DNA from: Bifidobacteriaceae bacterium
GTDB taxonomy: Bacteria; Actinomycetota; Actinomycetes; Actinomycetales; WQXJ01
Assembly (NCBI GenBank): GCA_031267825.1
Contig: JAIRYJ010000017.1
Coordinates: 62,001-126,000, forward strand
Length of the DNA stretch: 64,000 nucleotides
Direction of reading: 5' to 3'
The translations under genes and the position numbers were made by a program. Positions 44,325-53,235 of this stretch are shown piece after piece. Below the pieces are notes generated by a model that was given only the letters and a program-made list of their open reading frames with translations, was not told where the DNA came from and ran no database searches. Numbering within the stretch: position 1 is the stretch's first letter; every line of letters begins with the position of its first letter.

Positions 44325-44992
44325 GCCAACACCGCCTTGTAGCCCAGACCGTGGATGGTGACTATGGAGAACGCGCCGCAGGGCGCTAACTTCTCCCTCA
44401 GTTTCGCCACATACACATCCACCGCCCTCGGCCCCGTCCGGGCCGCCGGATCCCAGAACTCATCCAGTAACTGGGCACGGGTGTAGGCCCGGCCAGGGTT
44501 GGACAGCAGCTTGAACAACAGGTTGAACTCGCGCACGGTCAGCGGCACGTCCCGGCCGTCCACGCTCGCCGTCACCGCGTCCGCGTCTAACACGAGCCCG
44601 CCCACTTCGAGGCGTTTCGCGGCGGCGATCCCGGCCCGGCGCAGCAATGCGCCCACCCGCAGAGCCAACTCGTCCAAATCGACCGGCTTGACCATGTAAT
44701 CGTCCACGCCGATCCGGAACCCACGCTTCTTCGCGGCGAAGTCGTCACGTGCGCTCATGAACAAGATCGGAATGTCGGCGTCCAGGGCGCGCACCGACTC
44801 GGCCAAACCAAACCCGTCCACCCCCGGCAGCATGATGTCCGAGACGATCAAGTCCACCCGGCCCCCCGCCAACACCGCGAACGCCTCATCCACCGTGCCG
44901 GCCTTGTGAGCGGTGTGGCCGTAATCCTCAAGGCAGCCGCGGACTATCCGGTTCAAGTCCGAATCGTCCTCCACCACCAAGATGTCTGCCAC
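44321..44992 (-). CDS. OmpR-family response regulator
   Basis: 223 aa. The receiver domain (1-115) has the acidic pair E8-D9-D10, phospho-acceptor D52 in VSDIMLPGVDG and a conserved KP in MVKPVDL. The C-terminal winged helix (about 130-222) contains LTVREFNLLFKLLSNPG and a DVYVAKLREKL recognition helix. It is the first gene of the five-gene regulator-kinase-exporter operon and probably activates it. Confidence 0.95.
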   Translation of the reverse strand: MADILVVEDDSDLNRIVRGCLEDYGHTAHKAGTVDEAFAVLAGGRVDLIVSDIMLPGVDGFGLAESVRALDADIPILFMSARDDFAAKKRGFRIGVDDYMVKPVDLDELALRVGALLRRAGIAAAKRLEVGGLVLDADAVTASVDGRDVPLTVREFNLLFKLLSNPGRAYTRAQLLDEFWDPAARTGPRAVDVYVAKLREKLAPCGAFSIVTIHGLGYKAVLA

Positions 44993-45019
44993 AACCGCAC
45001 CGTACCATCCGTCAGGCCA

Positions 45020-45500
45020 TCCGGGCCTGGGCCTGCCAGCGCCCGGTTGACTTTACGGCAGCGCCCTGTCCCGCCCATCGCTTGCCACAAGCTGGGTCGG
45101 CAATTAAGGTCATTAGAGACCACCGCGCCGGAGGCTTTAGCCGCCCGCACCAGGGATAACGTGGTGCGGGCGGCCTGTTTAGAGAGGCCCGCCATGATGC
45201 CGCCAGTGTGGAACAGACCGGTGCCAGCGGACAAACCATAAGTCAAGACCAGAACAGGCGATGATGTCTTCAAGCCGCCGGCCGACTTCATTGTCAGCCA
45301 AGGCCGTGATGATCGCGCCACGCGAACCGAAAGTCTTACGGAAAGCCCACGCCAAGTTGTATTCAGCGCGGAATCCCACACCGAGAAACCGCGGGTTGTC
45401 CGGATCCGTCGGTCACCTGGATCAAGCCGGAGCATGATCTCTCCCATGGCCGTTATGTCATAGGCGGTTTGGTTGGCGGGCCGGGCCGATAAGTAGTCAG
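45020..45500 (-). pseudogene. Decayed PfkB-family sugar kinase (2-keto-3-deoxygluconate kinase-like)
   Basis: Three blocks of a PfkB kinase can be read. The first is AYDITAMGEIMLRLDPGD...RTTRGFSVWDS in one frame. After a shift at about 45380 comes AEYNLAWAFRKTFGSRGAII and TALADNEVGRRLEDIIA. Back in the first frame is GTGLFHTGGIMAGLSKQAAR...VVSNDLNCRPSLWQ. The segment around 45250 is shortened, and the C-terminal half with the GAGD catalytic motif is missing. The expected start is CTG (45500-45498) where an ATGA overlap with the preceding stop would be normal. Homologues phosphorylate KDG in uronate catabolism. Confidence 0.8.
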
Positions 45501-46414
45501 TCAGGGGGTCTCCTCGCCTGTTGTCCCGAGCCGACGGCTTGGAAGCTGATCTCGAGCCACCATTCGATTGTCCGGCCGGGCGATAAGTGAGCCACTTGTC
45601 CGATGGCGGCGGCGTTGACCAAGTTGTCGAAGTAACCGGTCGATGGTTCAATCGCGATCACATCCTGGCGGGCAAAGGCGGCCCGTTCAAACCAGAAACC
45701 AACATAGGGGCAGATCGTCTGGTCCCAGCTAAGCGTCAACTGGTGGCGGTCGCCACGGCGTAAGGTGGCCTGCCCGGTGGGCTGGTCTGGCCGGGCATAG
45801 AACTTACGCACGCCGCCTGGGGCGACAGTATCAATCTGGCTCAGAGCAGGATCCCAGGTCAGGGGGCGGGCCTCGCCGCCCAACACATCGACCACGCCTA
45901 GCGCCAGGCCGGGCGCTTCGATCCGGCTGCCTGGAGGAGCGGCGAACTGCGGGTGGGCCGCCCATAGAAAATCGGCCGCCCGGACAGTACTGGCCCGGTA
46001 GTTGAGCCTGAAGCCGTTCTTGACTGGTTGGACACGGCGGGCCAAATCGGTGCCGAAGGCAGGGTCTTGTGCCGCCCACCAGTCGCGGCCGGCCTGGCGC
46101 TGCCACCGGGCTGTCCAATAGTTGCCGTGATCGTGGACTTGGCGGCCGTCGATCTGGCAAGCCGTGATGCTGGGAGCGCATTCGTCCCAGCCGCACATCT
46201 CAGCTTCGGTGAAGGCGGCGCCAGGCTGGGCTGGTGGCGGCAACGGCAACTCCGGCTGGGTCAGCCATTCAACACCGTCCGGTCCGCGCAGTGAAACGAT
46301 CTTGCCACCCCGTTGCGGCGACCAAACTAGTTGGGCGGTGCCAGATGTCACCGCTTGGGCGTTGAACCCAGCCCAGGGGATTGTTTCGCTGCCTGTGGTG
46401 TCAGGACTGGTCAT
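45497..46414 (-). CDS. Aldose 1-epimerase/mutarotase-like protein
   Basis: 305 aa, galactose-mutarotase-like beta-sandwich fold judged from GGKIVSLRGPDGVEWL near the N-terminus, CGWDECAPSI, and HDHGNYW. The sequence fits the DUF4432/aldose-epimerase superfamily, not classical GalM. It probably interconverts anomers of an internalised sugar or uronate. It overlaps the GH88/GH105-like gene by 4 nt and the pseudokinase reads on from its stop, so it is part of the leftward catabolic operon. Confidence 0.78.
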   Translation of the reverse strand: MTSPDTTGSETIPWAGFNAQAVTSGTAQLVWSPQRGGKIVSLRGPDGVEWLTQPELPLPPPAQPGAAFTEAEMCGWDECAPSITACQIDGRQVHDHGNYWTARWQRQAGRDWWAAQDPAFGTDLARRVQPVKNGFRLNYRASTVRAADFLWAAHPQFAAPPGSRIEAPGLALGVVDVLGGEARPLTWDPALSQIDTVAPGGVRKFYARPDQPTGQATLRRGDRHQLTLSWDQTICPYVGFWFERAAFARQDVIAIEPSTGYFDNLVNAAAIGQVAHLSPGRTIEWWLEISFQAVGSGQQARRPPD

Positions 46415-47538
46415 GATGCCTCCCTCGCGGCCAGTGCCAGCAGGGCGGGTCCCTGCCCCCAGGGCACTCGAAATCCGGTTGGCACGTGAGCGTAGTGGCT
46501 TGGTTCGGTGCAGGCCATAACAGCGGCCGAAACTCCGGCCAGGCAGCCGTCGGGCGTCACCGCCTGGGCCGTGGCGTCCTGGGCCGCCCGGGCGGCCTTG
46601 GCCACGTCAGCCAGACGGTTGTTGGGTATCAGACCTAGGGCTAGGGCGCGTGGCAGACCGGCTCCCATGAAAGCCGCGGTTGAGGTTTCGTCACTGGCTG
46701 TTCGGCCATCAATAACGGCGTACCAGTGGCCGTCGGGCCGCTGGGTCGCGACCATGACGCCGACCAAACGTTCGCAAGCGTTGGCTAACGCGGCGCGCTG
46801 GGCGGCCAGTGGCGGGTCCGGCTGGCCGCTTGAGGCCAGCCACTGATCAACTGAAGTGATCGTGTCAAGCAGGCCAAGCAGAGCCCAGCCTTGTCCCCGG
46901 CCCCAGGCTGGCCCAAAACTGCCGGGCACCGCTTTCAAAACAAAGTGATCAAAACTCCCATCGGCTTGCTGCAGGGCCGCCACCAGCGCCAACGCCTGGT
47001 CAACGCCAGCCCGCAGATAGTGTTGTGATCCGGTGGCCCGCCCGAGCGCGGTCAGGAACGGCGGGTCGAAGTGTAAACAGTCAAGGAAAGCCCCACCTGG
47101 GGGTGCCGCCAGCCAGGCGGCCTGACGTGGGTCGAGTTTGGCTGGGCCGTAGGGCATGGTCAGGGGCGCTCGCGCCCAAGTTTGGTAGACGCCGTTGATG
47201 GTTGGCCGTGACAGCAGGTAATCGGCCAAGGTGACGGCCGCTGTGATGAGTTGGCTGTCACCGGTTCGCAGTGCCAGGTGCACCATGGTTCGGCCCGGAG
47301 CGGTGCAGTCAAGTTCACCCGGAAGCGGCCCGCTTGAGGCCCAGGCCCGCATCCAGCCGTGGGCGAAGGCGGCGTAGGTTGGGTCACGCAGTATGTCCGA
47401 TGCCGTCACCAGAGCTTCGAACGCCACCGAGTCGCCAAATCCCCAGGTTTGGTAGCTCAGATCAAGCAAGCTATCGGCCAGCAGGCGAAGCTTGGCTTGG
47501 TTATCTGGCTCGGGCGAGGTTTTAGGCAACTGTCGCAC
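46411..47538 (-). CDS. GH88/GH105-like unsaturated glucuronyl/rhamnogalacturonyl hydrolase
   Basis: 375-aa (alpha/alpha)6-barrel protein without a signal peptide. Matching features are LDCLHFDPPFL (D153, candidate catalytic Asp), WGRGQGWALLGLLDT and SDETSTAAFMGAGLPRAL. Family members hydrate the 4,5-double bond of unsaturated uronic acids released by polysaccharide lyases. Cytoplasmic location fits action on imported oligosaccharides brought in by the adjacent ABC system. Assignment is to the superfamily; the exact substrate is inferred. Confidence 0.8.
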   Translation of the reverse strand: MRQLPKTSPEPDNQAKLRLLADSLLDLSYQTWGFGDSVAFEALVTASDILRDPTYAAFAHGWMRAWASSGPLPGELDCTAPGRTMVHLALRTGDSQLITAAVTLADYLLSRPTINGVYQTWARAPLTMPYGPAKLDPRQAAWLAAPPGGAFLDCLHFDPPFLTALGRATGSQHYLRAGVDQALALVAALQQADGSFDHFVLKAVPGSFGPAWGRGQGWALLGLLDTITSVDQWLASSGQPDPPLAAQRAALANACERLVGVMVATQRPDGHWYAVIDGRTASDETSTAAFMGAGLPRALALGLIPNNRLADVAKAARAAQDATAQAVTPDGCLAGVSAAVMACTEPSHYAHVPTGFRVPWGQGPALLALAAREAS

Positions 47539-47547
47539 CGCGGTCGC

Positions 47548-48522
47548 CTAGAGCCATTTCAGTTGGGCGGGCTGGACCGCCAAGTCAATCAGGAGCCGCC
47601 CTTTGGTGGCCAGGTCTTCGATGTGGCCGACTACTGGGAAAGCCAAGGCGGTGGCGGACTGGGCTTTAGGCCAGTCACCGATCCGTGGATTCAGTTCAGC
47701 GATCAGTTCTGGCAAGGTTGTTCCGCCCGGTCCGCCCGCCCGCAGGGCGGTCTCCAGACGCCAGCCAAGATCAAGCACAAAAGCTTGCGATTCGGCTAAG
47801 AAGCTGACCACCGCGCTGCCTTCATAAACCCCGTAGTGGGCTGTCGCCAAAATGTCTGGCCGTAGAGCCTGGATCCGGGCGATCGTCTCCAAGTAGGGGA
47901 CGACATGGCGGTAAGTTGGCGGAAACGCTGGTTCGCCTGACGCGGTTGGAACGGCGGCCCCGAGGACGGCATCGGCCAAAATAAGAGCCGCGTTGGCGGC
48001 GTCCCACAACGCTAAATGCCCCAAGGTGTGGCCCGGCAGATGCTGGAACTCAACTGTCCGCCCACCCAAGCTGGCTTGTTCGCCACCCAAGACAAGTTTG
48101 TTTGGCGGCGCTGACCTTGTCACGGCGCGCTGCCATTCCTGGGTGGCTGGTAATTCGGCCAGGCCGTAGATCGCCTCGAAGGGGTTGCCCCGCCCAGCCT
48201 TGTAGGTGGCGAAATCAGCTATCAGACCAGCGTCCGCCGGGTGCGCCACTAGTTGTGCCCGTTTGAAAGCCTGTTGGGAGTCGGCTAAGCCACCAAAGTG
48301 GTCAACGTCACAATGTGATGCCACCACTAGTTCAACGCTGGCCGGATCAAGGTTATGTTCGGCCAGATATGGCAGGACATAGCGCGGGATGGTGCCATCG
48401 ATCCCAGAATCGAACAGGATTGATCGGTCCTGGCCAGCTAGCAGATACAGGTCGCAGCGCCTGGCCGATTCGCCTTCCCCAAGTGGTGTTGTGATGCGGT
48501 GGATGCCGGGAGCTATCTCCAT
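47548..48522 (-). CDS. Metallo-beta-lactamase-fold hydrolase
   Basis: 324 aa from ATG 48522, which follows the enoyl-CoA hydratase stop by 1 nt and has AAAGGA upstream; the open frame to 48588 is not needed. Metal ligands are in SHCDVDHFGG (HxHxDH variant with Cys-Asp in place of the second His position), LPGHTLGH and the later ILADAVLG Asp. Such proteins include lactonases, thioesterases and glyoxalase II. Between CoA-ester genes and a uronate hydrolase, either a lactonase or a thioesterase role is reasonable. Confidence 0.85.
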   Translation of the reverse strand: MEIAPGIHRITTPLGEGESARRCDLYLLAGQDRSILFDSGIDGTIPRYVLPYLAEHNLDPASVELVVASHCDVDHFGGLADSQQAFKRAQLVAHPADAGLIADFATYKAGRGNPFEAIYGLAELPATQEWQRAVTRSAPPNKLVLGGEQASLGGRTVEFQHLPGHTLGHLALWDAANAALILADAVLGAAVPTASGEPAFPPTYRHVVPYLETIARIQALRPDILATAHYGVYEGSAVVSFLAESQAFVLDLGWRLETALRAGGPGGTTLPELIAELNPRIGDWPKAQSATALAFPVVGHIEDLATKGRLLIDLAVQPAQLKWL

Positions 48523-48523
48523 G

Positions 48524-49306
48524 TCAGCGTCCTTTGAACCGCGGTGGACGTTTCTCGGCGAAGGCCGCCCGTCCTTCGGCGGCGTCATCGGTCATCATGC
48601 AGTAGGCGAAGGAATCGTTTTCCACCAGGAGAGCCGCGTCAAGGCCAACATTTTGTGCTACCCGCACCATATATTTGGTGCGTTCAACGGCGATCGGCGG
48701 ACGTGAGGCGATCGTTTGAGCCAGTTTGAGGGCCTCACTTGGCAGGTCTTCCGGTGTGGCCAGCAGTTCAACCAGGCCGATTCGCCAAGCTTCGGTGCCG
48801 TCAATCTGATCGCCGCTCAACAGTAGCCGGGAGGCTTGGCCAGGGCCTATCAGCCGGGCCAGCAACTGGGTCTGGCCGGAACCGCCGTGCCAGCCCCATC
48901 TGATCTCACCGGCACTGAAAGTTGACCGGGCGGTGGCCAGACGGATGTCACTGGCGCAGGCCATTTCGAGGCCTCCGCCGATGCAGTATCCGTCAATGGC
49001 GCAGATCACGGGTTTGCGGATGAGGTGGATCGCCCGGGCGTAATCCCGGCGGGCGTCGAAACGGTTACGGTACTCCCAGTCGCTGCCGTATTGGTCGAGG
49101 TCTGTGATGTCACTGCCAGCGCAAAAAGCGCGGCCTGGGGCACCGGTCAGGATCACCACCCGGACGGTTGAGTCGTTGTTGATTTCAAAGACGAGCTGGT
49201 TGATCCGCTGGTCCATCGCCACTGTCATGGCGTTGAGCTTTTCCGGCCGGTTCAAAGTGATGGTCATGACGTGTTCCTGGTGGGTTACCAGAATCTGATC
49301 GGTCAT
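48524..49306 (-). CDS. Enoyl-CoA hydratase/isomerase family protein
   Basis: 260-aa crotonase-fold protein: RPEKLNAM at the N-terminus, oxyanion hole AFCAGSDI and IDGYCIGGGLEMACASDIR, and a C-terminal trimerisation helix. The putative catalytic Glu lies in SAGEIRWGWHGGSG. It overlaps the CoA-transferase gene by 4 nt, so both belong to one CoA-thioester pathway; the pair recalls CaiB-CaiD type modules, but the substrate is not identifiable. Confidence 0.9.
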   Translation of the reverse strand: MTDQILVTHQEHVMTITLNRPEKLNAMTVAMDQRINQLVFEINNDSTVRVVILTGAPGRAFCAGSDITDLDQYGSDWEYRNRFDARRDYARAIHLIRKPVICAIDGYCIGGGLEMACASDIRLATARSTFSAGEIRWGWHGGSGQTQLLARLIGPGQASRLLLSGDQIDGTEAWRIGLVELLATPEDLPSEALKLAQTIASRPPIAVERTKYMVRVAQNVGLDAALLVENDSFAYCMMTDDAAEGRAAFAEKRPPRFKGR

Positions 49307-50562
49307 CTTGGCCCTCCTGGTTGGGCTGGCGTCAGCGCTAGTCGCGGGGTTGGGCTGGGGGCTAAGCGGACTGCCCCGCCAGCCGCCAGGGAATCGATTT
49401 TGGCTTGAGAGTAGCCGAGTTCTGTCAGGATTTCTGTGGTGTGCTCACCCAAGGCGGGAGCGCCTCGGCTGATGGTGGGAGGAGTTTGTGACAACCGTAA
49501 CGGCGGCCGCACTGTGCGCACAGTGCTGCCATCACTTTGTGACTGGGTTGTGAGCAGACCGGTGGCCTGGACGTGCGGATCGTTCACCACGTCCTCATAA
49601 TCGTAAACTGGCCCGGCCCAGACGCCGTGTTTGTCCGCCAGTTCGATCCATTCGGCGGTAGTCCGGCCTTCAAAGGCGTGACGGACCCGGCGGTAAACCT
49701 CATCGCGGCGGAGTTGGCCATCGTTGTAACGTGTCAGACCGCGCAGCCAATCGTCATCCAGCATTTCGCCCAGGTTTGGCAGTGGTGACATGGCCAGTGT
49801 TAGCCAGCCGTCAGCCGTTTGGTAGACCCCATAAGGTGCCGGTATGGAACCATGAGCTGAGGCTTCAGCCGTCCGGCGTGGTTTACGGCCGGTGTTCAAG
49901 TAGGTCACTAGTTCTTGTAACTGGGCGTCCAGCACAACTGTCAACATGTCAACTTGGACCAGTTGGCCTTGGCCAATCCGCTGGCGGGCGTTGAGGGCCG
50001 CCAAGATGGCGATGACGGCCTGATATCCAGCCATAACATCAGCTGACCAGAGCGCCCCGGGGGCTGGCGGGTCACCGGCGGCCCCAACTGAGAACATTGA
50101 CCCGGAGTAGCCCTGAAGGATCAGGTCCTGACCGGGCCGGTCCCGGTAGGGACCGTCCGGGCCGTAACCGGAGATTGAACAGTAAACCAGGTCCGGGTTG
50201 ATGGCTTGGAGTCGCTGGTAGTCGATTCCGAGGCGTTCGGCTGTACCAGTCCGGAAGTTCTGTAAGAAAACGTCAGCCTGGCGGACCAGGTCCGCCATGA
50301 TCTGGCCGGCCGCTGGGTGTTTCAGGTTCAGCGCCAGTGACCGTTTGTTCCGGTTGACCGCCAGGAAGGTGGTCATCTCGCCAGATACTTGGGCGTCCTC
50401 GAATCCGTGGCTGCGGTTGAATTCGCCACCTGAGGTGGCCTCGATTTTGATGACGTCAGCGCCCAGGTCTCCCAGACGGCTGGCGGCCAGCGGGCCGGCC
50501 AGCATCTGTGTGGCGTCAAGTACCCGTATTCCACTGAGAGCGCCGCCGCTCGGGTTGGGCAT
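49303..50562 (-). CDS. Class III CoA-transferase (CaiB/BaiF family)
   Basis: 419 aa from ATG 50562, where the family N-terminus GIRVLDATQMLAGPLAASRLG begins within about 12 residues; the frame is open to 50721 but that extension crosses the divergent promoter. Catalytic Asp in RPGQDLILQ, nucleotide-binding region DLGADVIKIE, and VDMLTVVLDAQLQ. It transfers CoA between carboxylic acids. First gene of the leftward operon, sharing its upstream region with the sugar ABC importer. Confidence 0.9.
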   Translation of the reverse strand: MPNPSGGALSGIRVLDATQMLAGPLAASRLGDLGADVIKIEATSGGEFNRSHGFEDAQVSGEMTTFLAVNRNKRSLALNLKHPAAGQIMADLVRQADVFLQNFRTGTAERLGIDYQRLQAINPDLVYCSISGYGPDGPYRDRPGQDLILQGYSGSMFSVGAAGDPPAPGALWSADVMAGYQAVIAILAALNARQRIGQGQLVQVDMLTVVLDAQLQELVTYLNTGRKPRRTAEASAHGSIPAPYGVYQTADGWLTLAMSPLPNLGEMLDDDWLRGLTRYNDGQLRRDEVYRRVRHAFEGRTTAEWIELADKHGVWAGPVYDYEDVVNDPHVQATGLLTTQSQSDGSTVRTVRPPLRLSQTPPTISRGAPALGEHTTEILTELGYSQAKIDSLAAGGAVRLAPSPTPRLALTPAQPGGPR

Positions 50563-50621
50563 CGCTGGACCTGCTTCCTGGCTGTTGAGAGCTGACTGGT
50601 TGGGTGTCTCCTCAGCCGGAC

Positions 50622-50660
50622 TTGACGCCCAACCCTGAACCATATAATATGATGATATCA
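50622..50660 (+). promoter_or_regulatory. Promoter and candidate operator of the sugar ABC operon
   Basis: TTGACG (50622-50627) and TATAAT (50643-50648) are spaced 15 bp, or TAATAT at 17 bp. Immediately downstream is the perfect palindrome TGATATCA (50653-50660), well placed for a repressor. The region is divergent: the CoA-transferase gene starts at 50562 on the minus strand. The regulator is not identified. Confidence 0.5.
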
Positions 50661-50697
50661 CGAAACGGTGGCCTTTAGAGCACAAAGGAGCGTTCAC

Positions 50698-52035
50698 ATG
50701 ACAACAACAACCAAGAGACATTTGACCAGTGCGGCCGTAGCCGCGGCGGTCGCTTGCGGTCTGATCCTGACAGGCTGTGGCGATTCAGATGGTGCTGACA
50801 CACCAGGTGGATCCGGCTCAGACGCCACCGGTCCGGTGACGGTCGAGTTTTGGGGCTGGGTACCTGAAATTGAAACAGCCATCGACGCCTGGAACGCCGC
50901 CAACCCGGATATTCAGGTCAACTTCTCACGCATCCCAGGATCATCCGACCTCTACCCGAAGGCTCATGCCGCCGTTCAGGCCGGCAACGCGCCATGCCTG
51001 GCACAGATCGCCTATTACATGATGCCAAGCTTCCTGGCTGACGGTGACCTGCTAGATGTGACGGCTGAAGCGGCCAATTCGAAGTCTGTCTTTGTACCGT
51101 GGACCTGGAACCAGGTGACATTCGGTGGCAAGACTTACGGCATTCCCCAAGACACCGGGCCAATGGTCATGTTCTACCGGACCGACCTATTTGAGCAATA
51201 CGGCATCAGCCCAGCCGCCACCTGGGAACAGTTCGCGCAGGACGCCGCCAAAGTCCACGCCGCCAGCCCGGACATCACCCTGACCAACTTTGGCCCAGAT
51301 CAGCCGGACCTGCTGGCCGCCTTCACCTCACAAGCCGGTGGCCAATGGTGGGAAATGGGTCAAGACGCTTGGACCGTTTCGATCGATTCGGCCGAGAGCC
51401 TGCAAGTCGCCGAATACTGGCAAAACCTGATCTCTGATGGTCAAGTCTCCACTATCAAGCGCTGGGACCCTGAGTTTTACAAGCAACTCGAACAAGGCAA
51501 AGTCCTGGCCCTGGTTGATGCCGCCTGGAACTCAGCTCTGATCGCCTCGAATGAGGAAACCCTGTCCGGCAAGTGGGCCGTTGCCCCAATGCCAACCTGG
51601 GGAAGCTCAGCCACAACCGCCAACTCAGGCGGATCAGCCGTGGCGGTCCTGAAGGGCTGCCAAAACCCCCAGCAAGCGGTTGATTTCGCCACCTGGCTGA
51701 ACTCGGCTGAAGAATCAATGCGAACGCTGGCGTCACCCAGTGGCGGCGGCCTTTACCCGGCCGCTGTGGCCGCACTCGACTACGGCGTGGTCAACCAGGC
51801 CGAACCATTCTTTGGTGGTCAAGTCATCGCTGAAGCGTTCAAAGCCTCAGCCGAACAGGTTGATGTCGACTGGGCGTGGGGACCGACTTACCTAGACACC
51901 AACACAGCCTTGGCGGATGGCTTGGCACGGGTTTCAACGGCTGATCAAACCATTCAAGACCTGCTCAAACAGGTTCAAGCCTCAACTTTGGAGGACATGG
52001 CCAAGAAAGGTATCTCAGCCAAGGCGGCCGGTTAG
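50698..52035 (+). CDS. Extracellular sugar-binding lipoprotein of an ABC importer
   Basis: 445 aa from ATG 50698 with AAAGGAG 7-8 nt upstream. Lipoprotein signal: MTTTTKRHL, a hydrophobic stretch and lipobox LTGC (Cys about residue 24). The mature part is a family 1 solute-binding protein (VTVEFWGWVPE, AFTSQAGGQWW). It captures an oligosaccharide or glycoside at the membrane and passes it to the two permeases downstream. No ATPase is encoded in the operon, so a shared MsiK-type ATPase elsewhere is likely. Confidence 0.93.
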   Translation: MTTTTKRHLTSAAVAAAVACGLILTGCGDSDGADTPGGSGSDATGPVTVEFWGWVPEIETAIDAWNAANPDIQVNFSRIPGSSDLYPKAHAAVQAGNAPCLAQIAYYMMPSFLADGDLLDVTAEAANSKSVFVPWTWNQVTFGGKTYGIPQDTGPMVMFYRTDLFEQYGISPAATWEQFAQDAAKVHAASPDITLTNFGPDQPDLLAAFTSQAGGQWWEMGQDAWTVSIDSAESLQVAEYWQNLISDGQVSTIKRWDPEFYKQLEQGKVLALVDAAWNSALIASNEETLSGKWAVAPMPTWGSSATTANSGGSAVAVLKGCQNPQQAVDFATWLNSAEESMRTLASPSGGGLYPAAVAALDYGVVNQAEPFFGGQVIAEAFKASAEQVDVDWAWGPTYLDTNTALADGLARVSTADQTIQDLLKQVQASTLEDMAKKGISAKAAG

Positions 52036-52068
52036 GGAAATCGTTCGGATTAGCCGCAGGACACGAAC

Positions 52069-53235
52069 ATGGCCCAAGTGACCCAACGGCCGGGGAGTCA
52101 GGATGGAGGCCGCCCCCATCCTGACTCCCCCGGGCCAGATCCTGATTCCGTCAGACAAGCCGCTGACTCGACGGCGCTGTCCGCCGGTTCCGCTGGTTCC
52201 GCCAGACAAGCCGCCGACTCGACGGCGCGGGCCGCTGGTTCCGCTGGTTCCGCCAGCACCAAGGCATCGCCTCAGCGCCAGAGGCGCCACCTGGTCGAGC
52301 GCCCGGTCCAGCGCCCAGACCGCCACCCAGGCAAGCGCCGGAACCAGCGCCGTCGGCTGAAGCACACCGGCCGGGCGGTGGCGATCTTCACCGCCCCCTT
52401 CCTGGTTTTGTTCCTTGTGGTGTATGTCGCACCAATCATCTACTCGGTAGTCCAAAGCCTGTTCATCAAACAGTCAGACCCACTTGGCCTAGGTGAAGTC
52501 ACCACCCATTTCGCTGGCCTGGACAACTACCGTGAAGTCCTTGGCGATTCGGAGTTCTGGGCATCAATGCGTCGGATCTTGGCTTTCGGTCTGGTTCAAG
52601 TACCAGTCATGGTTGGGATCGCCGTTGGGCTGGCCCTGCTACTCGATTCAGCGGCCGCTCGCGGGGTGCGAATCTTCCGGCTGATCTACTTCTTGCCTTA
52701 CGCCATCCCCGGTGTCATAGCGGCCGTTATCTGGTCCTACCTCTACGCCCCATCACTCAGCCCAGTCGCTGAGATCCTCAAAGCCTTAGGGCTGAGTGTT
52801 GACTTCCTTGGCCAGAGCACTGTCCTGTGGTCGATGGCCAACGTCACCACCTGGTGCTGGACCGGCTACAACATGCTGATCTTCCTGGCCGCCTTACAAG
52901 CCATTCCACGCGACCAATATGAAGCGGCCCGGATTGACGGCGCCTCCGAATGGCGAATCGCTTTCCGCGTCAAACTGCCCCAAATCGGCCCGGCCCTAGT
53001 GCTGTCCGGCACGCTGTCGATCATCGGAACGATTCAGCTATTCAACGAACCGAAGATCCTTTCCCAAGTCTCAACCGCTGTCTCCAGCGGATACGTCCCA
53101 ATGATGTTCGCCCAGCATGAGGCGTTCATGAACAACAACATCAACTACGCGGCGGCCATCTCAGTGGTGATAGCGCTGATCGCCGGTGTCCTGTCCCTGG
53201 TGTTCTACCGTGCGACCAACAGGAGAGCCCAATGA
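52069..53235 (+). CDS. Sugar ABC transporter permease (MalF/UgpA type)
   Basis: 388 aa. Residues about 1-100 are a hydrophilic Ser/Ala/Pro/Arg-rich extension with a short duplicated Ala/Ser motif (ADSTA..AGSAGSA), longer than usual. Six membrane segments follow, with the EAA loop YEAARIDGASEWRIAFRVKLP that contacts the ATPase. AGGA lies about 8 nt before the ATG. It overlaps the next permease gene by 4 nt. Confidence 0.92.
   Translation: MAQVTQRPGSQDGGRPHPDSPGPDPDSVRQAADSTALSAGSAGSARQAADSTARAAGSAGSASTKASPQRQRRHLVERPVQRPDRHPGKRRNQRRRLKHTGRAVAIFTAPFLVLFLVVYVAPIIYSVVQSLFIKQSDPLGLGEVTTHFAGLDNYREVLGDSEFWASMRRILAFGLVQVPVMVGIAVGLALLLDSAAARGVRIFRLIYFLPYAIPGVIAAVIWSYLYAPSLSPVAEILKALGLSVDFLGQSTVLWSMANVTTWCWTGYNMLIFLAALQAIPRDQYEAARIDGASEWRIAFRVKLPQIGPALVLSGTLSIIGTIQLFNEPKILSQVSTAVSSGYVPMMFAQHEAFMNNNINYAAAISVVIALIAGVLSLVFYRATNRRAQ

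Noticed and set aside
44953-45651. 232-aa minus-strand frame as an intact gene
   Set aside because: It reads through unrelated sequence at both ends and joins two of three blocks of a PfkB kinase across a frame change; it is better explained as a pseudogene.
38770-50663. A common operator shared by the SDR promoter (about 38770) and the sugar ABC promoter (about 50645)
   Set aside because: Both contain AT-rich stretches ending in ACGAAA, but only about 11 of 18 positions match, too few for a claim.
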